From Hwangdonia seohaensis (GTDB taxonomy: Bacteria; Bacteroidota; Bacteroidia; Flavobacteriales; Flavobacteriaceae), in assembly GCF_031932625.1 (NCBI RefSeq), contig NZ_JAVSCK010000003.1, forward strand, positions 62,001 to 126,000: 64,000 bases of DNA, written 5' to 3'. The notes under the pieces were generated by a model, which did not search any database, was not told where the DNA came from, and saw only the letters and a list, made by a program, of their open reading frames with translations. The position numbers and the translations under genes were made by a program. Every line of letters starts with the position of its first letter. The first letter of the stretch is position 1. Below are positions 34,085 to 43,209 of this stretch, piece after piece.

Positions 34085-35032
34085 ATGACTAAGCAAATGC
34101 AACAAACCACAAATACCATATTAATGATTCGTCCTATAAATTTTAGGATGAACGAGCAAACGGCTGTAAACAATTATTATCAAGAACCCATTGATGGTGT
34201 TTTGCCCGAAACTATTAATACCAAAGCGCAAAAAGAGTTTGATGCCTATGTTGATAAACTAAGAGGCATTGGTGTGCATGTGGTGGTGGTAAACGATACT
34301 GCAGAGTTTGATACACCAGACTCCATTTTTCCGAACAACTGGATCTCGTTTCATGAAAATGGAAACGTAGGGCTATATCCCATGTTTGCAGAAAACAGGC
34401 GTTTGGAACGACGCGAAGATGTTTTAACAGAGCTTGAAAAGGAAGGTTTTGTAATCAATCACATAGTGGATTATACGAGTGCCGAAGAAGAAAATGTGTT
34501 TCTTGAAGGCACTGGTAGCGTGATTTTGGACCGTGCAAACCGTAAAGCCTATTGTGCGCTATCGCCTCGTGCCGATGAAGATTTGTTAATAGAATTTTGT
34601 GAGGATTTTGAATATACACCGGTAATTTTTACAGCATACCAAACCGTTGATAATAAGCGTAAGGCCATTTATCATACCAATGTTATGATGTGTTTGGGTG
34701 AAACTTTTGCCGTAATTTGCTTAGCTAGTATTGATGATAAAAAAGAACGTAAAAACGTCATTAAGCACTTAAAGGAAAACGGCAAAGAGATTGTAGATAT
34801 TAGCGAAGAGCAAGTTGCCAATTTTGCGGGTAATATGCTGCAGGTAAAAGGAACTGACGATGTGTTATATTTAATAATGAGCCAATCGGCTTATGATTCG
34901 CTAACAAAATCCCAAATTGAAAAGTTGGAAAAGCATACTAAAATATTGTCGAGTTCTTTAAACACTATTGAGGCTTGTGGTGGCGGTAGTGCCCGTTGCA
35001 TGATGGCCGAGGTGTTTTTGCCTAAAAAGTAA
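34085..35032 (+). CDS. ctlX: citrulline utilisation hydrolase CtlX-type (amidinotransferase fold)
   Basis: The 315-aa pentein-fold enzyme is in the CtlX/arginine-deiminase-related family, so a role in citrulline or arginine breakdown is likely. It has the N-terminal MIRPINFRMNEQTAVNNYYQ, the substrate region DSIFPNNWISFH, FLEGTGSVILDR, the His segment IYHTNVMMCLGETFAVICL and the C-terminal Cys in EACGGGSARCMMAEVFLP. All catalytic positions appear present. It is the second pentein-fold enzyme in 3 kb. Exact reaction is inferred from family naming. Confidence 0.82.
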   Translation: MTKQMQQTTNTILMIRPINFRMNEQTAVNNYYQEPIDGVLPETINTKAQKEFDAYVDKLRGIGVHVVVVNDTAEFDTPDSIFPNNWISFHENGNVGLYPMFAENRRLERREDVLTELEKEGFVINHIVDYTSAEEENVFLEGTGSVILDRANRKAYCALSPRADEDLLIEFCEDFEYTPVIFTAYQTVDNKRKAIYHTNVMMCLGETFAVICLASIDDKKERKNVIKHLKENGKEIVDISEEQVANFAGNMLQVKGTDDVLYLIMSQSAYDSLTKSQIEKLEKHTKILSSSLNTIEACGGGSARCMMAEVFLPKK

Positions 35033-35045
35033 TTGGGCAAAGAGA

Positions 35046-35115
35046 TGCGTTAGGGATTGCAGTGGAAATCCTTTTTGTAAGGCACGAACAAAAAGATTGT
35101 AATGTAAAGCCCGAC
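35046..35115. repeat. structured intergenic element between ctlX and the histidine kinase
   Basis: AATC-C-TTTTTGT (35067-35078) pairs with ACAAAAA-GATT (35088-35098) with one bulged C and a 9-nt loop. Outer pairing of GGG (35053-35055) with CCC (35110-35112) and ATTGCA with TGTAAT extends it. From memory, very similar hairpins recur between convergent genes in flavobacterial genomes. It could end both convergent transcripts. Confidence 0.55.
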
Positions 35116-35185
35116 GCCGCTTCGAGAGCCTCAGCGAACAAGTGGGGTAACGCCCAAATACTTAAAAATGTTTGCTTTGCTAAAT

Positions 35186-37264
35186 TTAAGCTGTTGGTTT
35201 CGATTTTGGTAATTTTACATAAAATGTGCTGCCAACATCTGGGGTGCTTTCTACCCAAATTTTTCCATTGTTGAGTTCTATTAGCTCTTTACAAATTGAA
35301 AGCCCTAAACCTGTTCCTTTTTCGTTATTTGTGCCCAAGGTTGTAAAGGTGTTGCTTTTAAAAAGCTTGTCTAGGTTTTGTTTAGAAATACCAACGCCGG
35401 TATCGGCAATGCTAATAATGCAACTGCCATTGCTAATGCGGTTTGAAATGGTAATGGTATCGCCGGTATTACTGAATTTTAGGGCATTTGCCAGCAAATT
35501 TTGGACAACAATTTCGAACATGCTTCTATCGGCATAAGCAAAGTCGCGCATGGAACGGTCTACGAGTGTGATGCCTTTGTTTTCCATGCGTTGCTCGATG
35601 AGCTTAATTTTGTCCTCAAAAACCTCCTGCACATCAAACAAGCTTGGTTTGGGCTCCAATGAATGCATTTGGGATTTAGACCAATTTAGCAAATTGAACA
35701 GTAATAAGGACGCGCTATTGGCGTTTTCGCTTAACTCTGGAATTAAATTATCGAACTCTTCGCGGGATAGCGAGCCGTCTTTTAGTAAATCTATAAAGCC
35801 GTTGATTGAGGATAGCGAATCTTTTAAATCGTGCGATACAATGGAGAATAGTTTGTCTTTTACATTGTTTACGTTTTCAAGATGCTTTGTTTGTTCTTGA
35901 AAAGCTTCGTTTTGCAATTGGATTTTTATGTTTTTTTCCTCAAGTTCTTGGGTGTATTTTATTCTGCTATTTCGTTTTAAATAAATTAATATTAAAAAAG
36001 TGGATACTATAGCTAATGCGGCCAATAAGGCATAAAAAATGAGTTTAAACCTATCGAACTTTTGTTTGCTCTCTGAAACGACAGCGTTGTTTGTGGGTTC
36101 GGGTTTTATGTCGTTTTTGGATTTTGTTTCTTCTCTATCAAAATCCGGATCCAATTCAAGTTTGGCGACGTTATTGGTTTTTAAGTTAACATTTGCACTG
36201 TTTTTGCTTAACTCGTTTTTTAATGTATAGTATTCGCGTTGCCACTCAAAAGCCCTATCAAATCTTTTTTTGATGGAGTCCAGAACCTTCATTAGTTTAT
36301 AATGCCTTAACAGTTCTTTTTTGTTGTTGAGCTCTTTGGCAATGTCGCCCGCTTCCGTTAGTTGTTTTTCGGCTAAAACCAACCGCCCCTGTTGTAAATT
36401 TAATTCTCCCAAATTGTTTAGTACGGTTAAAAAACTGGACTTATCTTTATTTCGGAAGTTTAAATTATAACCTTTTACCAGATATTTTTCAGCTTTGTCA
36501 AAATCATTGAATTTTAGGTATTCGCCGCCTAATTTGGGGTAGACCATTCTTCGGATGGAATCGCTGTTTGCATTCTTGCTATTTAGTATTTTTTCGTAAT
36601 ATTCAATAGCTTTTCTGTGTTCTTTTCTAGATGAAAACAATTCAGCCAAATAACTGTTGGATTCGTTAATACCTTTCGTGTCATTTAACTGTTCCTGTAT
36701 TTCTGCCGCTTTAAGGCAGTATTCAATGGCCTTGTCTACGGCATTAATGTTGTAATACGCTTTGGCTAAATTGCTGTACGACAGTTTAAGCTCGTTGGTA
36801 AGGTTTCGTTTTTCCAGCTCTTCTATAGCCGATAGTGCATATTGCAAGCCCAAGGCATAATTACCGCGTTTAATTTCCAGTAAACCAATACTGTTGTTAA
36901 CTTTTGCAACACCAACTACATCGTTTAACTGCCGATACAGCGCTTTCGATTTGTTGTAGCCGTTAACCGCATTTATATAATCGTTTTTGTTCGCATAAAT
37001 TAAGGCTTTGTAATATGCCACTTCGGCAATACCTTTATGGTAGTTAAGTTGGTTTGATAGTTTTTCGCTTTCAATAATATATTTAATAGCGCGATCAAAA
37101 TCGTTTGTTTCGTAAAGTAGTTTTATAAGCTTAAGGGAAGTGTCAACTTTTAAACTGTCTTGATTTTGGAAAGCCAATTGTATGGAAAGACTATCCAACT
37201 CTTCGGATTGAGAAAACCCAGAGCAGACAGACATAAATAAAAATAACGTAATTATTTTCCTCAT
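35186..37264 (-). CDS. sensor histidine kinase with N-terminal TPR repeats
   Basis: The 692-aa two-component sensor starts with a signal peptide (ending near GFSQS). About eight TPR-type helical repeats follow (residues 40-330). One membrane helix is seen at about 408-432 (LIFYALLAALAIVSTFLIL), then a coiled coil, the dimerisation/phosphoacceptor helix (His in IVSHDLKDSLSSINGFIDLL, about 478) and an ATPase domain with N box NLLANALKFS, G1 DTGVGIS and G2 GTGLGLSICKEL. The TPR region is therefore periplasmic and the kinase cytoplasmic. No response regulator gene is adjacent, so it is an orphan sensor. Signal is unknown. Confidence 0.9.
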   Translation of the reverse strand: MRKIITLFLFMSVCSGFSQSEELDSLSIQLAFQNQDSLKVDTSLKLIKLLYETNDFDRAIKYIIESEKLSNQLNYHKGIAEVAYYKALIYANKNDYINAVNGYNKSKALYRQLNDVVGVAKVNNSIGLLEIKRGNYALGLQYALSAIEELEKRNLTNELKLSYSNLAKAYYNINAVDKAIEYCLKAAEIQEQLNDTKGINESNSYLAELFSSRKEHRKAIEYYEKILNSKNANSDSIRRMVYPKLGGEYLKFNDFDKAEKYLVKGYNLNFRNKDKSSFLTVLNNLGELNLQQGRLVLAEKQLTEAGDIAKELNNKKELLRHYKLMKVLDSIKKRFDRAFEWQREYYTLKNELSKNSANVNLKTNNVAKLELDPDFDREETKSKNDIKPEPTNNAVVSESKQKFDRFKLIFYALLAALAIVSTFLILIYLKRNSRIKYTQELEEKNIKIQLQNEAFQEQTKHLENVNNVKDKLFSIVSHDLKDSLSSINGFIDLLKDGSLSREEFDNLIPELSENANSASLLLFNLLNWSKSQMHSLEPKPSLFDVQEVFEDKIKLIEQRMENKGITLVDRSMRDFAYADRSMFEIVVQNLLANALKFSNTGDTITISNRISNGSCIISIADTGVGISKQNLDKLFKSNTFTTLGTNNEKGTGLGLSICKELIELNNGKIWVESTPDVGSTFYVKLPKSKPTA

Positions 37265-37654
37265 ACAATATCTAAATTACACCAATAACAAAGCAGTGAT
37301 AATGATATAAAGGTGCCTTATTTGAGGGAAATAAAGATTACTCTATTAAGTTGTAATATTTGTTTTAAATTGTCTTTTAATGTTGAATTTAATAGCTTTA
37401 CAAAACAAAAGTTGTAAAAAGAGATGCATAATGCTAATTTCTGCGTTTTAATACCAAAAAATCAGATAAAAAGAACACTGAAAATTATTGTTAAAATCGA
37501 CGAATAGATTAACGGCAAAAAAAATAGAAAAACGGTGTGTTTGTCGACGAAATGCATCCTTTGTTTTTTGTGTTATCAAAGGTATTTAAATTGCCAATTA
37601 TATTTTAAGATTAAATTTTTTGTTATATTACTAGATAATTAAACTAATGGGCGT
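37265..37654. other. gene-free stretch before the small membrane protein
   Basis: 390 nt of AT-rich DNA between divergent genes. No ORF above about 25 codons with a plausible start, no strong hairpin and no exact -7 box were found. It must contain the two divergent promoters, but none can be pointed to. Confidence 0.4.
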
Positions 37655-37855
37655 ATGAACAAAAGTGTAAAAATGATTCTTTTAATAGTGGGTATTGTGC
37701 TAATTGGTTACGGTATTTATACGTTAATTGCTCCTGAAGCATCTGTAAGCATTGGCGGGTTTAGTTTAGAAGCACAAGACAATACAAATTCTTATATTAC
37801 AATAGCCCTAGGTTTGGTTGCAATAGCATTAAATTTTGTAGGAGGAAAAAAGTAA
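37655..37855 (+). CDS. small two-helix membrane protein, DUF3185-like
   Basis: The 66-aa protein has a hydrophobic helix at 5-27 (MILLIVGIVLIGYGIYTLI), a short polar loop rich in Ser/Gly, and a second helix at about 46-62 (YITIALGLVAIALNFVGG) ending GGKK. This helix-loop-helix layout, with a GIVLIGYGI-type first helix, resembles DUF3185 proteins. Function is unknown. It stands alone between the kinase and argS. The gene is short but has a clear start and good coding character. Confidence 0.6.
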   Translation: MNKSVKMILLIVGIVLIGYGIYTLIAPEASVSIGGFSLEAQDNTNSYITIALGLVAIALNFVGGKK

Positions 37856-37956
37856 TTTAGGTTATAAATAATTGGATATAGGTTTAATTGCTCTAAACGT
37901 AATTAAACTTTTTATTTATTGGAATTATTTTGAACTTTAAAAATTAATAAATATCC

Positions 37957-37964
37957 TATCTTTG
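37957..37964 (+). promoter_or_regulatory. promoter box before argS
   Basis: TAtcTTTG matches the -7 consensus, and a TTTG lies at 37929-37932 with a 24-nt spacer, slightly long. The box is 22 nt before the argS start. Confidence 0.5.
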
Positions 37965-37986
37965 CTCACTTAAAAAGTTATAGTAA

Positions 37987-39774
37987 ATGAGCCTTCAGGA
38001 GATATTATCCAAGCACGTAAAACAAGCCATACAAACAGCATATAGTTTAGAAATTGATGCTGTAGAATTTCAAGCCACCAGAAAAGAATTTGCCGGCGAT
38101 ATTACCGTTGTCATTTTTCCCATGCTGCGTTTTATTAAAGGAAACCCCGTGCAAATTGGTGAGACCGTTGGTAACTATTTGGTTGAACATGTTGATAATG
38201 TTAAAGCATTTAATGTTGTGAAAGGCTTTTTGAATATAGAAATTAGCGATGTGTATTTTACGCGTTTTTTTAACGCTATTCTTGAAGATGAAACTTACGG
38301 ATTTTCAGCTATAAATAAAGATGAAAAAGCGGTAATGGTTGAGTATTCTTCGCCAAACACCAACAAGCCGTTGCACTTAGGGCACGTACGAAACAATTTA
38401 TTGGGTTACAGCGTTGCCGAAATCTTAAAAGCATCGGGCAAAAAAGTGTATAAAACACAAATTATAAACGATAGAGGCATCCATATTTGTAAAAGTATGT
38501 TGGCTTGGAAACGTTTGGGTATTGGTGAAACGCCAGAAAGCACAGGTTTAAAAGGTGATAAACTGGTAGGTAATTACTATGTAAAATTCGATCAAGAATA
38601 TAAGAAAGAGGTCGAAAAACTAATAGCCAATGGCATAAGTGCCGAGGAAGCAAAAAAGAATGCGCCAATTTTATTGGAAGCCCAAAACATGCTGTTAAAA
38701 TGGGAAGCCGGTGATGCAGAAACCGTTGCACTTTGGAAAAAAATGAACGGCTGGGTTTATGATGGGTTTGATGTAACCTATAAAAATTTAGGCGTCGATT
38801 TTGATACTTTGTACTACGAAAGCAACACCTATTTATTGGGTAAGGAATTTGTTGAAGAAGGTTTAAGAACTGGTGTTTTTGAAGAAGAAGAGGATGGCTC
38901 GGTTTGGTGTGATTTAACCGAAGATGGTTTAGATAAAAAAATAGTGCAACGTGCTGATGGTACTGCGGTTTACATGACGCAGGATATTGGTACGGCCATA
39001 CAACGTATTAAGGATTTTCCAGATGTTGGCGGTATGGTTTACACCGTTGGTAACGAGCAAGATTACCATTTTCAAGTCTTGTTTTTAATTCTGAAAAAAC
39101 TAGGGTTCGATTGGGCAAAAAACCTCTACCATTTAAGCTACGGCATGGTAGATTTACCTTCGGGGAAAATGAAAAGTAGGGAAGGCACTGTTGTTGATGC
39201 CGACGATTTAATCGATGACATGGCAAAAACTGCTGGCGAGATTTCAGAAGAATTGGGGAAACTCGATGGCTATTCCGAAACCGAGAAACAAGAGCTTTAC
39301 AAAATCATTGGTTTGGGCGCATTAAAATATTACATTTTAAAGGTAGACCCTAAAAAGCGTATTTTATTCGACCCAAAGGAATCTATAGATTTTCAAGGCA
39401 ATACGGGGCCGTTTATTCAATATACCTATGCCAGAATTCAATCAATAATAAGAAAAGCAAATTTTGATTATTCAAAACCAAAAAACGATATTATTGAAAG
39501 ACCTTTGCACAGCAAAGAAAAAGAGCTTTTAAAGCAACTTCAGTTATTTCCGGAAGTAATCCAAAATGCCGCAACACAGCATAGTCCGGCATTGGTTGCC
39601 AATTACACCTACGAGTTGGTAAAGTCGTTCAATTCGTTCTACCAAAACGTGTCCATTTTAGGCGCAGATAATGCGTTGGATAAACTATTTAGGGTGCAGC
39701 TTTCAAACAAAGTCGCTTTAACCATTAAAAATGCCTTTCGTGTTTTAGGGATTGAGGTTCCGGAAAGGATGTGA
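37987..39774 (+). CDS. argS: arginyl-tRNA synthetase
   Basis: This class Ia synthetase charges tRNA-Arg. The 595-aa protein has the N-terminal ArgRS additional domain (1-110), the HIGH-type motif HLGH in NTNKPLHLGHVRNN (about residue 130), the catalytic insertion with RADGTAVYMTQDIGTA, a KMSK-type loop KMKSREGTVV (about 398) and the helical anticodon-binding domain with the typical C-terminal VLGIEVPERM. Complete. The next reading frame overlaps its stop, but the true downstream start is 65 nt further on. Confidence 0.97.
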   Translation: MSLQEILSKHVKQAIQTAYSLEIDAVEFQATRKEFAGDITVVIFPMLRFIKGNPVQIGETVGNYLVEHVDNVKAFNVVKGFLNIEISDVYFTRFFNAILEDETYGFSAINKDEKAVMVEYSSPNTNKPLHLGHVRNNLLGYSVAEILKASGKKVYKTQIINDRGIHICKSMLAWKRLGIGETPESTGLKGDKLVGNYYVKFDQEYKKEVEKLIANGISAEEAKKNAPILLEAQNMLLKWEAGDAETVALWKKMNGWVYDGFDVTYKNLGVDFDTLYYESNTYLLGKEFVEEGLRTGVFEEEEDGSVWCDLTEDGLDKKIVQRADGTAVYMTQDIGTAIQRIKDFPDVGGMVYTVGNEQDYHFQVLFLILKKLGFDWAKNLYHLSYGMVDLPSGKMKSREGTVVDADDLIDDMAKTAGEISEELGKLDGYSETEKQELYKIIGLGALKYYILKVDPKKRILFDPKESIDFQGNTGPFIQYTYARIQSIIRKANFDYSKPKNDIIERPLHSKEKELLKQLQLFPEVIQNAATQHSPALVANYTYELVKSFNSFYQNVSILGADNALDKLFRVQLSNKVALTIKNAFRVLGIEVPERM

Positions 39775-39839
39775 TAAATTCATTTGAAAAAAGGAAAACC
39801 AATAAAATTAATTGCATAAGATTTAACTATTTTCGTATA

Positions 39840-40436
39840 ATGCAAAATCAGTTAAAAGATTACATTCCACAAGGGGCGATACCGCAAGTTATAAAACTTT
39901 TGGAGCACGATAATCTAACGGTAAAAATTAAAAACGAGCGTAAAACCCGCCATGGCGATTATAAGCAATTGCCAAACGGGAAGCATCAAATTACAATAAA
40001 CTCCAATTTAAATGCCTACCGATTTTTAATTACCTTATTACACGAAATTGCCCATTTTGAAGCCTACAACACACATGGCAGATTTATTAAACCACACGGT
40101 TTGGAGTGGAAACGTAGTTTTCAGCATTTAATGTTACCCTTTTTAAATCCTGATATTTTCCCGAATGACTTGTTGCCCCTTTTGGCAAATCATTTTAAAA
40201 ACCCAAAAGCATCGAGCGATACCGATGTAAAATTAGCTTTGGCATTAAAGCAATTTGACGCGCCAAATAATAAAACCTATGTATTTGAAGTGCCTTTGGG
40301 ACAAGCCTTTAAATTGTATAACGGAAAAATATTTAAAAAAGGGAATAAACGTGTAAAACGCTATGAATGCGTTGAGCTTAAAACAGGAAAGTTGTATCTT
40401 TTCAACCCGAATGCAGAGGTAGAATTATTAAATTGA
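39840..40436 (+). CDS. SprT-like zinc metalloprotease domain protein
   Basis: The 198-aa protein carries the zinc motif HExxH in LLHEIAHFEAY with a downstream His in HGLEWKRSF, as in SprT/Spartan-type proteases. Spartan removes DNA-protein crosslinks in eukaryotes; the role of the bacterial form is not established. The start at 39840 (MQNQLKDYIPQGAIPQ) is chosen because the longer frame from 39771 begins inside argS and adds 23 non-conserved residues. The C-terminal part (VFEVPLGQAF, YNGKIFKKGNKRVKRYECVE) resembles a small beta domain after the protease fold. Confidence 0.85.
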   Translation: MQNQLKDYIPQGAIPQVIKLLEHDNLTVKIKNERKTRHGDYKQLPNGKHQITINSNLNAYRFLITLLHEIAHFEAYNTHGRFIKPHGLEWKRSFQHLMLPFLNPDIFPNDLLPLLANHFKNPKASSDTDVKLALALKQFDAPNNKTYVFEVPLGQAFKLYNGKIFKKGNKRVKRYECVELKTGKLYLFNPNAEVELLN

Positions 40437-40444
40437 TTATCATT

Positions 40445-40460
40445 TCTGCGAAGGCAGGAA
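40445..40460. repeat. small palindrome related to 26987-27004
   Basis: ttctgcgaaggcagga is an imperfect TCTGC-CTTCGCAGG-type hairpin between the SprT-like gene and the guanylyltransferase gene. Confidence 0.4.
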
Positions 40461-40485
40461 TCACATAAATAAAAACTAAATTTTA

Positions 40486-41565
40486 ATGAACAAAAATTAT
40501 TATGCCATATTGATGGCTGGAGGTGTAGGCTCAAGATTTTGGCCCGTAAGTACAGAAGCGTTCCCCAAACAATTTCACGATATGTTGGGCACCGGTGATA
40601 CGCTCATTCAAAAAACATTTAATCGCTTAGCGCATTTAATTCCAAAGGAAAATATTTTCATTTTAACAAACGAACGCTATAACGATTTGGTTTTCGAACA
40701 GCTTCCAGAGGTAACAAAACGCCAAGTGGTTTTAGAACCGGCAATGCGAAACACGGCACCTTGTATTTTGTACGCTTCGTTAAAAATCCAAAAAGAAAAC
40801 CCAGACGCGGTAATGATTGTGGCACCAAGCGATCATTGGATTGAGGACGAAAATATTTTTGCTAAAAACGTACAACAGGCCTTCGATTATTGTGCCGAAA
40901 ATAACGCATTAATGACGTTGGGCATCACGCCAACATTCCCCAATACCGGCTATGGATATATTGAGTTTGATAAGGTTTCCGCGGAAGCGATAAAAACGGT
41001 AAATCAGTTTAGGGAAAAACCAGATTACGAAACCGCAAAAACCTTTATTGCACAGGGCAATTTTTTATGGAATGCCGGTATTTTTATGTGGAGCGTTAAA
41101 AGCGTTGTTGAAGCATTTAAAAACAACCAACCTGCGTTATATGCCTTATTTGAAAGTGGAATAAGCGCTTATAATACTGATTCTGAAGACGATTTTATTA
41201 GAATCAATTACGAAAAAGCCGAAAACATTTCGGTTGATTATGCCATTATGGAAAAATCCAATAATGTATTTGTAATTGCGGCGGAATTTGATTGGAACGA
41301 TTTAGGAACCTGGGGCAGTTTGTATGATAAATTAGATAAAGACAAGGCAGGAAATGCCGTTGTAAACTCCAGGACTTTAACCGAAGAAGCCTCGGGAAAT
41401 ATGATACGCACCAAAAATGATAAAGTGGTTGTGGTTGATGGTTTACAGGATTACATTATAGTTGATAAAGATGAGGTTTTGCTCATTTATCCAAAATCGA
41501 AAGAGCAGGATATTAAAAAAGTACTTCAAAAAGTAAAACATAAATTTGGCAATCATTTGGGCTAA
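40486..41565 (+). CDS. mannose-1-phosphate guanylyltransferase
   Basis: This enzyme makes GDP-mannose from mannose-1-phosphate and GTP for polysaccharide and glycan synthesis. The 359-aa nucleotidyltransferase has the signature LMAGGVGSRFWPVSTEAFPK at the N-terminus, ILEPAMRNTAP-like VVLEPAMRNTAPCILYA, VAPSDHWIED, NTGYGYIEF and EFDWNDLGTWGS. It lacks the C-terminal phosphomannose isomerase domain of bifunctional ManC/AlgA enzymes, so it is monofunctional. No polysaccharide gene cluster is next to it. Confidence 0.92.
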   Translation: MNKNYYAILMAGGVGSRFWPVSTEAFPKQFHDMLGTGDTLIQKTFNRLAHLIPKENIFILTNERYNDLVFEQLPEVTKRQVVLEPAMRNTAPCILYASLKIQKENPDAVMIVAPSDHWIEDENIFAKNVQQAFDYCAENNALMTLGITPTFPNTGYGYIEFDKVSAEAIKTVNQFREKPDYETAKTFIAQGNFLWNAGIFMWSVKSVVEAFKNNQPALYALFESGISAYNTDSEDDFIRINYEKAENISVDYAIMEKSNNVFVIAAEFDWNDLGTWGSLYDKLDKDKAGNAVVNSRTLTEEASGNMIRTKNDKVVVVDGLQDYIIVDKDEVLLIYPKSKEQDIKKVLQKVKHKFGNHLG

Positions 41566-41662
41566 AAAATACGGTTTTAAATTTGTTCTTGTTTTTTTAA
41601 AATAAATAGCCTAGAAATTTTTATATATTCGTGTAATATTGATTTCTATTTTCTGAAAAAGA

Positions 41663-41690
41663 GAATTTGGAATTTCAATTTTGGAATTTA
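41663..41690. repeat. 7-bp-period repeat before the DUF389 gene
   Basis: Four heptamers: gaatttg, gaatttc, aattttg, gaattta. Read as protein they give the false extension MEFQFWNLK, which explains why a start at 41667 should be rejected. Confidence 0.55.
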
Positions 41691-41696
41691 AAGCGT

Positions 41697-43166
41697 ATGG
41701 AAGAAAATAAATTTAACTTTTCGGAGGAAGAAAACAACAAAGAGAAAGCCGTAGAGCAATCTAAAGATGCGGTTAGAAAAGATGCTAAAGGGCTATGGCA
41801 AAGCATTAATACCTTTTTTAGCGAGCTACTGGATTTTCGTGAGGATACCGATAGAGATGCTACCGTTAATGCCATAAAAGGCGACATTTCGTTTAAAGGC
41901 GCAACGGCTTGGATTTTAATTTGTTCCATTTTTGTGGCATCGGTTGGATTAAATGCCAACTCGACAGCTGTGGTAATTGGTGCCATGTTAATTTCGCCGT
42001 TAATGGGGCCTATTTTAGGCGTGGGACTTTCTATTGCCATTAACGATATTGATACCCTAAAGAGGTCGCTTATAAATTTGGCGATTATGATTGCGCTAAG
42101 TTTAATAACCGCATTTTTGTTTTTTAGGTTTTTCCCATTAAGCGAAGATACTTCAGAGCTTTTAGGTAGGGTGCAACCCGACATTCGCGATGTTTTAATA
42201 GCCTTTTTTGGTGGTTTGGCACTTATTATTGCACGTACCAAACGTGGCACCATAGCCTCGGTAATATTTGGCGTTGCCATTGCCACGGCATTAATGCCAC
42301 CATTGTGTACTGCGGGTTACGGTTTGGCAAAAGGCAATTGGGAGTACTTTTTCGGAGCTATGTACTTGTTTACCATCAACACAATATTTATTGCTTTGGC
42401 AACCTTTTTGGTGCTGAAAGTGTTGCGGTTTCCTATGCTTAAATACGCCAATTCAAAAAAGCGTCGGTTTATTTCAAGAATGGCGATGCTGTTGGCCATA
42501 GTAGTTATGGTTCCTGCTGGCTTTACCTTTTTTAGCGTCTATCAAGAAAGTACTTTTGAGGTTGATGCACAGGCATTTATAAACAAGGAATTGGATGCGC
42601 TTCCGCATTCAGAATATATCAAGAAAAACTCCTTGTATAAATACGGAGGTGCTGAAAATAGTGTGATTGAGTTGAATTCTTTTGGATTGGATGAAATTCC
42701 GGAAAGCACCATTTCAGTCTTACAAAACCGAATGGCATCGTATCCGGCATTAAGCAAGTATAATACCAAGCTTAAGTTTAACCAGAGCAGAAGCCAAGGT
42801 TTGGACAACTTTAAATACATGGAAGAGCTCCGCACACGGGATTCTTTGGATTTATTATCCCAATCTGAAAAAATAAGGTATTTAGAAAATAAAGTAAAAC
42901 AGCTCTCTCAATATGAACAAAATTATATTCCGTTTGAAGGCTTAACGAATGAAGTGGAAATTAATTATGAAAACATAGATGAGTTTTCGTATGCCAAGGT
43001 TATAAACACCAACTTTAAAAAAACGGATACCTTATCGGTGTTTTCAGTAAAGTGGATCGATTCTTTGACCAATGAATCTGTGAGGGCAAAAGAACGGGAA
43101 AAACTAGAAAAATGGTTGAAACTAAAATTGAATACCAATAAATTGGAAGTTAAACGAGTGAATTAA
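41697..43166 (+). CDS. DUF389 family multi-spanning membrane protein
   Basis: The 489-aa protein (start MEENKFNFSEEENN) has a polar N-terminus of about 70 residues. Six or so membrane helices follow (about 80-290), including the DUF389 core GLNANSTAVVIGAMLISPLM and PILGVGLSIAINDIDTLKRS, and IIARTKRGTIASVIFGVAIA with TALMPPLCTAGYGLA. The last 200 residues are soluble and end in a beta/alpha domain. Function of the family is unknown; a transport role is only suspected. The start at 41697 is preferred because the ten preceding codons are a heptamer repeat. Confidence 0.88.
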   Translation: MEENKFNFSEEENNKEKAVEQSKDAVRKDAKGLWQSINTFFSELLDFREDTDRDATVNAIKGDISFKGATAWILICSIFVASVGLNANSTAVVIGAMLISPLMGPILGVGLSIAINDIDTLKRSLINLAIMIALSLITAFLFFRFFPLSEDTSELLGRVQPDIRDVLIAFFGGLALIIARTKRGTIASVIFGVAIATALMPPLCTAGYGLAKGNWEYFFGAMYLFTINTIFIALATFLVLKVLRFPMLKYANSKKRRFISRMAMLLAIVVMVPAGFTFFSVYQESTFEVDAQAFINKELDALPHSEYIKKNSLYKYGGAENSVIELNSFGLDEIPESTISVLQNRMASYPALSKYNTKLKFNQSRSQGLDNFKYMEELRTRDSLDLLSQSEKIRYLENKVKQLSQYEQNYIPFEGLTNEVEINYENIDEFSYAKVINTNFKKTDTLSVFSVKWIDSLTNESVRAKEREKLEKWLKLKLNTNKLEVKRVN

Positions 43167-43170
43167 TTTT

Positions 43171-43205
43171 GAACACGGAACACGGAACACGGAATACGGA
43201 ATACT
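43171..43205. repeat. near-perfect 7-bp tandem repeat (5 units)
   Basis: gaacacg, gaacacg, gaacacg, gaatacg, gaatact. It fills the 43-nt gap between the convergent DUF389 and MlaF-like genes. It is the least degenerate heptamer array in the window. Confidence 0.8.
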
Positions 43206-43209
43206 GGAA

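Noticed and set aside
39771..39839. Longer start for the SprT-like protein
   Set aside because: It overlaps the argS stop and encodes a non-conserved Lys/Asn-rich leader.
41675..42286. 203-aa minus-strand ORF
   Set aside because: It lies fully inside the DUF389 gene, has low-complexity composition and no recognisable motif; the plus-strand gene is clear.
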